Assembly (NCBI RefSeq): GCF_900115865.1
Contig: NZ_FOXY01000001.1
Span: forward strand, 310,001 to 374,000
From: Donghicola eburneus
Lineage (GTDB): Bacteria; Pseudomonadota; Alphaproteobacteria; Rhodobacterales; Rhodobacteraceae
Direction of reading: 5' to 3'
Length of the DNA stretch: 64,000 bases
The first letter of the stretch is position 1; every line of letters starts with the position of its first letter. Below are positions 58,881 through 64,000 of the stretch, piece after piece. Under the pieces are notes generated by a model. That model was not told the DNA's origin. It searched no databases and was given only the letters and a program-made list of their open reading frames with translations. The translations under genes were made by a program, and so were the position numbers.

Positions 58881-59765
58881 TCAGCGTTTCAGGCTGCGCT
58901 CGCGTTGCCAGATATAAAGACCCGAGGCGATGATGATCGCACCGCCAGCGAGCGTCCACAACGTGGGCCATGTGTTGAACACAAGGATCCCTGCGAGCGA
59001 GGCGAGGAACACCTGAATATAGACCACTGGTGCGAGCAAGGACGCATCCGCCCACCGATGTGCGATGGTGGCAATGGTGTGACCTGTCGCGCCGAAAAAT
59101 CCGATCAGGCAAAAGATGATCCACGCCTGCGTCGTGTCCGGCCAGACCCAGTTTTGCAGAGCAAAGGGCAGCAGGGCGGTCATGGCAATCCCGCTCGACC
59201 AGATTTGCTGGGTGGCGTTCGCCTCGACCCCCGACAGCAGTCGGGTCATAATGAAATAGAGCGATGCGCACATCAGGCCCGCAAGGCTAAAGAACATCGC
59301 CGGGTGAAAGGCCGTGCCCCACGGCTGGATCACCACCAGAACGCCGCTGAACCCGACGCACACCGCAATGAGACGGCGCAGGCCGACCTTTTCCCCAAGG
59401 ATCGGGATCGCCAGAATGCTGGTCACGATCGGACCAGCAAAGAAGATCGTCGTCGTGATGGTGATCGGCAAATGTTTCAGCGCCATGAAGTTCATGACGG
59501 TGGAGCCCAGCAAAAACAGGCTGCGCAGCAGCTGTTTCACGGGTGCGTTCGACACCAGTGCCGCGCGCCCTTCTCGTGGGACGTAGAAGGCGAGCGCCAG
59601 AATGAAATGGCCGAAGTAGCGGGCGAAGACCACCTGAAGCGTGGGCAATCCGAACAGGATCAACCACTTGGCCGAGGTGTCGATGCAGGTAAAGAACCCC
59701 ACGGCCAGGCACATGAGCAAGAGCCCAGCGCCTGTGCGGTCCTCTCTTGGGATCGAGGTCCCCAT
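58881..59765 (-). CDS. EamA-family DMT transporter
   Basis: A 294-residue membrane protein with ten predicted segments in two five-helix repeats (EamA domains at about 14-145 and 155-285). TCIDTSAKWLILFGLPTLQVVFARYFGHFI in the first repeat and VYIQVFLASLAGILVFNTWP in the second are typical of the S-adenosylmethionine/metabolite exporter-like group. The substrate is unknown; the operon with a SDR, a Gfo/Idh protein and a UxaA dehydratase suggests a sugar acid or a by-product. It ends the minus-strand operon that starts at 63083. Confidence 0.88.
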   Translation of the reverse strand: MGTSIPREDRTGAGLLLMCLAVGFFTCIDTSAKWLILFGLPTLQVVFARYFGHFILALAFYVPREGRAALVSNAPVKQLLRSLFLLGSTVMNFMALKHLPITITTTIFFAGPIVTSILAIPILGEKVGLRRLIAVCVGFSGVLVVIQPWGTAFHPAMFFSLAGLMCASLYFIMTRLLSGVEANATQQIWSSGIAMTALLPFALQNWVWPDTTQAWIIFCLIGFFGATGHTIATIAHRWADASLLAPVVYIQVFLASLAGILVFNTWPTLWTLAGGAIIIASGLYIWQRERSLKR

Positions 59766-59777
59766 GGGGGGACTCCT

Positions 59778-60503
59778 TTAGCCGGCCGCCCAACCGCCGT
59801 CGATGATGTGGGCCTGCCCAGTGGTAAAGCTGCTTTCGTCCGAGCCAAGATAGACGACCAGATGCGCAATCTCGTCTGCGGTGCCGATGCGGCCCATGGG
59901 CTGACGGGCCTCGAACGCGGCGCGGGCTTCTTCGTAGTTGCCCATGGCGCGCAGGCGGTCATGCAGCGACGGGCTGTCCACGGTGCCCGGGCAGATGCAG
60001 TTCACGCGGATGCCTTGTTTCACATAGTCCACGGCCACGGATTTGGTCAGGCCAATCACGGCGGCCTTGGAGGCTCCGTAGATGCAGCGATTGGGGGCGG
60101 CGATTAGGCTGCTCGCCACCGACGCGATGTTGACGATCGACCCGCCGCCCCGTTCGAGCATGCCGGGCAGGGCAGCCTGCATCGCGTGGAACTGGGATTT
60201 CACGTTCAGGGTAAAGGCAAAGTCGAACTCGTCGTCGTTTGCTTCCAAGATTGTGCCGCCGTGCACGAACCCTGCACAGTTCACCAAGATATCGGGCTGC
60301 GCGTCCTGAATGGCGGCGGTCAGGGCGGCCTTGTCAGTGACATCCAACGCCATGGTTTTCTCGACGTTCAGCCCGTCCAGCAGCTCTGCCTTCAGGTCGG
60401 TGGCGGTGACAATGGCGCCCTCGCGGGCGTAGTGCTCCGCGACGGCGCGGCCGATGCCTTGGCCCGCTGCGGTGATAAAGGCGCGTTTTCCTTCCAGCCT
60501 CAT
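59778..60503 (-). CDS. SDR, 2-keto-3-deoxy-L-fuconate dehydrogenase-like
   Basis: A 241-residue SDR with cofactor motif TAAGQGIGRAVA near residue 11-22, NCAGF near 76, catalytic Ser in NIASVASS near 125 and YGASKAAVIGL near 139-149. The start MRLEGKRAFITAAGQGIG is like the BDH2/2-keto-3-deoxy-L-fuconate dehydrogenase branch. In L-fuconate-type routes this enzyme oxidises a 2-keto-3-deoxy sugar acid. GGAG seven bases before ATG 60503 sets the start. It lies between the EamA and Gfo/Idh genes. Confidence 0.85.
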   Translation of the reverse strand: MRLEGKRAFITAAGQGIGRAVAEHYAREGAIVTATDLKAELLDGLNVEKTMALDVTDKAALTAAIQDAQPDILVNCAGFVHGGTILEANDDEFDFAFTLNVKSQFHAMQAALPGMLERGGGSIVNIASVASSLIAAPNRCIYGASKAAVIGLTKSVAVDYVKQGIRVNCICPGTVDSPSLHDRLRAMGNYEEARAAFEARQPMGRIGTADEIAHLVVYLGSDESSFTTGQAHIIDGGWAAG

Positions 60504-60537
60504 CTCAATTCTCCAATCTATCGGTTTCGGGGCGGGG

Positions 60538-61593
60538 TCAGGCCCCGCGAAAATCATCGGGTACGTCGCCGCGTTTGACGGGGCGTCCGTCGCGGCCCGA
60601 CAGGACCGCAGCGAGGGTCAGTTCTAGCGCCGCTGCACCATCGGACAACGTGCACAGGATATCATCTTGGCCGCCCGCGACGACGTCCGCGAACCTGTCA
60701 ATCTGGGCCAGCAAAGGGTCAATCTTGTCATATACTTGCGGGGCGTGACGGCTCAGGGGCTTGGACCACTCGATCTCTCCTCCGTCGCTGCGGCCCCAGC
60801 GGGTGAGCGAGGGGAAGGCCAGCGCGCCTTGGGTGCCGATGATGCGCAGGTAATCCTCACCCGAGGCGGCGATGGCGGGGTTTTCGGCACTGGCCGCTTC
60901 GAACGCCCAAGGCGATGCGCCAGCGTCAGACATCAGAACGGATCCAAGCGCGCCATTCGCGAACCGCAAGGACAGCGCGGCGGTGTCTTCGATCACCATG
61001 CCGCGTCGCGCATTGGAGGTCAGGGCAGAGACTTCGTCAATCTCGCCGATCAAGAAGCGCAGAAGGTCGAGCTCGTGGCTGACATTGGTCATCAGTACCC
61101 CTGCGCCGGGCTGGGTGCGCCACGGGGTGTCGTAGTAGGTGTCGTGCTTGCGCAGCGACCACAGTGTTTGCACCCCGACCAGATCGCCGATCTGCTGCAG
61201 GGCTTCTCGGGCTGCAATGCTAAAGGGGTGACAGCGGCGATGATGCCCGCAAAACAAGGGCTTATCGCCTGCCACTTCGGCCAATGCTTTGGCTTCGCCC
61301 ACCGTGGCGGTCAGAGGCTTTTCGATGATGCCTGCCCATCCACGATCCAGAATTTGCAAGGCACTGTCGTGATGCAGCTGCGTTGGCGTGGCCGAGATGG
61401 CAGCGCGAGTGGCAGCAGGGGCATCCTCAATGGCTGCGACGGCGGTTAAGCCCATTTGGGCCAGGTCTGCGCGACGCGCGTCAGAAGGCTCAACGATACA
61501 GGTCAGATCGACTTTATCCGACCTTTGCGCCACTTCGACGTGACGCATGCCGATCGAGCCTCCACCTATGACGCAAAGTGGTAAACGGGCCAT
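60538..61593 (-). CDS. Gfo/Idh/MocA-family oxidoreductase
   Basis: A 351-residue NAD(P)-dependent oxidoreductase. LCVIGGGSIGMRHVEVA near residue 6-22 is the cofactor fold, GIIEKPLTATVGEAKALAE near 89-107 has the family EKP motif, and HHRRCHPFSIAARE and VLMTNVSHELDLLRFL near 168-183 are in the sugar-binding half. Substrate unknown; a sugar or inositol-like acid is likely. The start ATG 61593 overlaps the UxaA stop codon by one base; the 90 upstream codons of the open frame are shadows of that gene. Confidence 0.88.
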   Translation of the reverse strand: MARLPLCVIGGGSIGMRHVEVAQRSDKVDLTCIVEPSDARRADLAQMGLTAVAAIEDAPAATRAAISATPTQLHHDSALQILDRGWAGIIEKPLTATVGEAKALAEVAGDKPLFCGHHRRCHPFSIAAREALQQIGDLVGVQTLWSLRKHDTYYDTPWRTQPGAGVLMTNVSHELDLLRFLIGEIDEVSALTSNARRGMVIEDTAALSLRFANGALGSVLMSDAGASPWAFEAASAENPAIAASGEDYLRIIGTQGALAFPSLTRWGRSDGGEIEWSKPLSRHAPQVYDKIDPLLAQIDRFADVVAGGQDDILCTLSDGAAALELTLAAVLSGRDGRPVKRGDVPDDFRGA

Positions 61594-63083
61594 TACATCA
61601 CCGCGCCAACCTGCCATGGGACGAATTCGTAGTCCCCAAGGTCCAGTTTTTCCGATTTTGTTTGCTCGCCCGAGGCCATGCGGAGCCACATTTCGTAAAT
61701 TTCGCGGCCCACTTCCTCGACGGTTTTGCCGTCGGAAATGATCGTTCCCGCGTTCACATCCATGTCCTCGTGCAGGCGGTTGTACATCTCTGTGTTCGTC
61801 GCGACCTTCATCGAGGGCGAAGGTTTTGCGCCGAACGCGGATCCGCGGCCCGTGGTAAAACACACGAGATTACAGCCACTTGCGATCTGTCCGGTCACGG
61901 ATGCGGGGTCGTAGCCGGGGCTGTCCATAAAGGTGAAACCCTTGGCCGTGACGGGTTCTGCGTACTTGTAGACACCGGTTAACGGGGTGGTGCCGCCCTT
62001 GGCTGCGGCGCCGAGGGACTTCTCGAGGATCGTGGTTAATCCGCCTTTTTTGTTGCCAGGGCTGGGGTTGTTGTCCATGGAGCCGCCGTTGCGGTCTGTG
62101 TAGCCCTCCCACCATTTGATCAGATCGATCAGCTTGTCGCCAATCGCGCGATCAGCGGCGCGGGCGGTCAGCAGGTGTTCTGCCCCGTAGATTTCGGGGG
62201 TTTCGGCCAGAACGCCGGTGCCGCCTTGGGCCACCAGAAGGTCACAGGCGTAGCCGACGGCGGGGTTGGCAGTGATGCCGGACCACGCGTCGGACCCGCC
62301 GCATTGCAGGGCGACCATCAGCTCGGACGCAGGGCATTCTGCGCGCGTGGCTTTGTTCACTTCGGGCAGCATGGCGGTGATTTGTTCGATGCCAATCTCA
62401 ACCGTTTTGCGCAGGCCGCCGTGGTCCTGAATGTTCATGGTCTGGAACAGCGGGCCGGGGGTCAGACCGTAGGCTTCGATCAGCCAGTCGATCTGCATCA
62501 TCTCGCAGCCGAGACCCGCCATGAGCACACCGCCCACATTCGGGTTCTTCGCGTAACCCCAGAGGGTTCGCTGCAATAGCTCGAAGCCGGTGCCGTCGCC
62601 GCCCATGGCGCATCCGGTGCCGTGGACAAAGGCCACAACGCCATCGACATTGGGATAATCGGCCATGACGTCGGGGGTGAAGTGTTGGGCGATCATACGC
62701 GCCGCTGTGGCCGAGCAGTTCACAGAGGTCAGGACCGCAATATAGTTGCGGGTTCCAACGCGGCCCGTGGCGCGGCGATAGCCCATAAAGGTGTCCTGCT
62801 GGGTCGCAGGGGCGACAGGGCGCAGGTTGGTCGAGAATTCGTAGTCCGTGTCCACATTCCGGAATTCAAGGTTGTGGGTGTGGACATGTTGCCCCGCCTG
62901 AATGTCGGTGGCCGCGTAGCCGATGAGCTGCGCATATTTCAAAACAGGGGCGCCCGCAGGAATATCACATGTGGCCATTTTATGCCCGCGCGGGATCAAC
63001 TGCGTCGCGCCATCTTCGCCGATTTCGAGGGGGGTTTTGGCGGTCACAACGTTGTCGGCTTCGGACAGACGGACGGTTTTCAT
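61593..63083 (-). CDS. uxaA: UxaA-family altronate/galactarate dehydratase
   Basis: UxaA-family enzymes dehydrate altronate or galactarate to a 2-keto-3-deoxy acid with iron. The 496-residue protein has an N-terminal SAF-like domain of about 100 residues (TQLIPRGHKMATCDIPAG) and the larger catalytic part with VNCSATAARMIAQHF near 127, GTGCAMGGDG near 163, MVALQCGGSDAWSGITANPAVG near 280-300 and GCNLVCFTTGRGSAFG near 430. The Cys residues probably hold the metal centre. AAGGA eight bases before ATG 63083 sets the start. It begins the operon, with the TRAP permease further upstream. Confidence 0.9.
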   Translation of the reverse strand: MKTVRLSEADNVVTAKTPLEIGEDGATQLIPRGHKMATCDIPAGAPVLKYAQLIGYAATDIQAGQHVHTHNLEFRNVDTDYEFSTNLRPVAPATQQDTFMGYRRATGRVGTRNYIAVLTSVNCSATAARMIAQHFTPDVMADYPNVDGVVAFVHGTGCAMGGDGTGFELLQRTLWGYAKNPNVGGVLMAGLGCEMMQIDWLIEAYGLTPGPLFQTMNIQDHGGLRKTVEIGIEQITAMLPEVNKATRAECPASELMVALQCGGSDAWSGITANPAVGYACDLLVAQGGTGVLAETPEIYGAEHLLTARAADRAIGDKLIDLIKWWEGYTDRNGGSMDNNPSPGNKKGGLTTILEKSLGAAAKGGTTPLTGVYKYAEPVTAKGFTFMDSPGYDPASVTGQIASGCNLVCFTTGRGSAFGAKPSPSMKVATNTEMYNRLHEDMDVNAGTIISDGKTVEEVGREIYEMWLRMASGEQTKSEKLDLGDYEFVPWQVGAVM

Positions 63084-63267
63084 GGTTAATTCCTTGACCT
63101 TCACTGCGCCGAAACGGCGCGAAAATCGGGGTATGGCTGGCGTCTGGTTCACGTATGGCAAACGTCATGACGTTGCGCCGGTGCTTGCTTTGGGGGTCCG
63201 GGGCGGCGCCGTGCGTCGGGCCGGACGAAAATCTGGGGGATCATACCCGATCCCGAGGGGGTAGGGA

Positions 63268-63293
63268 CCGGGGCGGCAGCATGTCCGCCCCGG
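63268..63293 (-). promoter_or_regulatory. Stable hairpin downstream of the TRAP permease
   Basis: CCGGGGCGG at 63268-63276 and CCGCCCCGG at 63285-63293 make a perfect nine-base-pair stem with an eight-base loop, 22 bases after the permease stop codon on the minus strand. No T-run follows on that strand, so it could be a weak terminator or a 3'-end stabiliser. Confidence 0.5.
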
Positions 63294-63314
63294 CCGGGTT
63301 TCAAAGACCTCTTC

Positions 63315-64000
63315 CTAGAGGAACAAAGTCACGATCGGGGGCCAAATCAGGAGGACCGACAGCGCAATAAGCTGGATCGCGATGAAAGGAAGGAAGCCTT
63401 TGAAGATGTCGGTCAGCGAGATGTGCGCCGGTGCGACGGACTTCAGGTAGAAGGCCGCAGGGCCAAAGGGCGGCGACAGGAAGCTCACCTGCATGTTCAT
63501 ACAGAACACAACACCGAACCAGATCGCGACGTGGCGGGCCTCGAGGTGGCCAAGGACGCCGATCTCTTCGACCGGAAGGCGCAGCACGATGGGCAGGAAC
63601 ACGGGCATGATCAGCAGAACGATCCCAACCCAGTCCATGAACATCCCCATGATCAGGAAGATGAACATCATCACCAGAATAACACCCATGGTCGGCAGGT
63701 CAGAACCCACGATCATGTTCGCCACATAGGTCGGACCACCTGCCAGCGTGTAGGCTGCTGCCAGTGCGGCCGCACCGATGGTCACCCAGATGATGGTGCC
63801 GGTCGATTTCAGGGTCCGCATCAGGCTGTCCCACACGATGTCAAAGGTCATCTCGCGGCGGACAAGGCCGATGACGAACACGGCAACCACACCCATACCA
63901 GCGGCTTCGGTGATGCCGGTGATGCCACCGTAGATCGAGCCCAGAACCACGCCGATCACGATGATCGGTGCCACCAGACCTTTGGACATGTCCCAGCCTT
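63315..64000 (-). CDS. TRAP transporter large permease, C-terminal part (partial)
   Basis: The frame runs through the right edge of the window (codons for Gly-Trp-Asp precede the Met at 63989), so the N-terminal half is missing. The visible 228 or so residues have about seven membrane segments and DctM features: GSIYGGITGITEAAGMGVV, GMFMDWVGIVLLIMPVFLPIV and SFLSPPFGPAAFYLKSV, the second PP-motif repeat. It belongs to the same minus-strand group as uxaA and probably imports the sugar acid that the UxaA enzyme uses. The GMFMDW segment places it in the large TRAP-M/TRAP-C4-dicarboxylate subgroup. Confidence 0.9.
   Translation of the reverse strand, partial: GWDMSKGLVAPIIVIGVVLGSIYGGITGITEAAGMGVVAVFVIGLVRREMTFDIVWDSLMRTLKSTGTIIWVTIGAAALAAAYTLAGGPTYVANMIVGSDLPTMGVILVMMFIFLIMGMFMDWVGIVLLIMPVFLPIVLRLPVEEIGVLGHLEARHVAIWFGVVFCMNMQVSFLSPPFGPAAFYLKSVAPAHISLTDIFKGFLPFIAIQLIALSVLLIWPPIVTLFL

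Noticed and set aside
1-64000. CRISPR arrays, tRNA or rRNA genes, insertion sequences, phage genes, toxin-antitoxin or defence genes
   Set aside because: None were seen on reading. No regularly spaced repeats, no transposase or integrase motifs and no tRNA-like cloverleaf were recognised; a covariance search was not possible.

Overview
The window looks like a chromosome segment of a marine alphaproteobacterium of the Rhodobacterales (Roseobacter group). The basis is a moderately high-GC codon style with dense operons and 1-4 base gene overlaps, a lanthanide-type methanol dehydrogenase cluster with the gene order known from Paracoccus-like bacteria, a complete ectoine cluster, TRAP transporters and a large sugar-acid catabolic island. 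No rRNA, tRNA, insertion sequence, phage gene or CRISPR array was recognised.

Region 1 (1-12.3 kb) is a C1-oxidation island. It holds glutathione-dependent formaldehyde dehydrogenase, S-formylglutathione hydrolase, a class I cytochrome c, the PQQ methanol dehydrogenase XoxF, its cytochrome XoxG and the periplasmic partner XoxJ. Around these sit PQQ-associated accessory genes: a rhodanese-like protein, two beta-propellers, an SRPBCC protein, a DUF3280-type lipoprotein-like protein, an ABC-type binding protein, a cupredoxin-like protein and the end of a metallo-hydrolase. Methanol oxidised in the periplasm would pass electrons to XoxG, and formaldehyde would be cleared through glutathione.

Region 2 (12.5-17 kb) is ectR with the divergent ectABC-ask operon for the osmolyte ectoine. 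Region 3 (17-20.1 kb) is the assimilatory nitrite reductase pair nirBD behind a structured leader. Region 4 (20.5-23.4 kb) is modE-modABC for molybdate uptake. Region 5 (23.4-26.5 kb) has a voltage-gated-type K+ channel, alanine dehydrogenase and an AraC regulator.

Region 6 (26.8-36.2 kb) looks like a hydroxycinnamate or aryl-propenoate degradation operon: SDR, crotonase, TRAP transporter (PQM), MarR repressor, a CoA ligase of feruloyl-CoA synthase type, an amidohydrolase and an acyl-CoA dehydrogenase. The CoA ligase is split by an apparent one-base insertion. A 25-bp inverted repeat in front of the operon is a likely MarR operator.

Region 7 (36.2-37.7 kb) is a response regulator with an HWE-type histidine kinase. 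Region 8 (37.8-64 kb) is a large sugar-acid island. It has a LacI regulator, the tetronate genes ltnD-otnK-otnC-otnI and denD, an aminotransferase, a hydroxyacid dehydrogenase, a pyruvate aldolase, an exported intradiol-dioxygenase-like protein, an FAH hydrolase, a D-lactate/glycolate-type flavoprotein, an L-2-keto-3-deoxyarabonate dehydratase-like enzyme, idonate/gluconate dehydrogenases, an IlvD-type aldonate dehydratase, several SDRs, RraA, AzlCD, an EamA transporter, a Gfo/Idh oxidoreductase, a UxaA-type dehydratase and the end of a TRAP permease. Four near-identical palindromes with the core TGGTATACCA (UxuR/ExuR-like) lie in front of three of its transcription units, yet no GntR-family regulator is encoded in the window. 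That shared operator is the clearest regulatory signal here.
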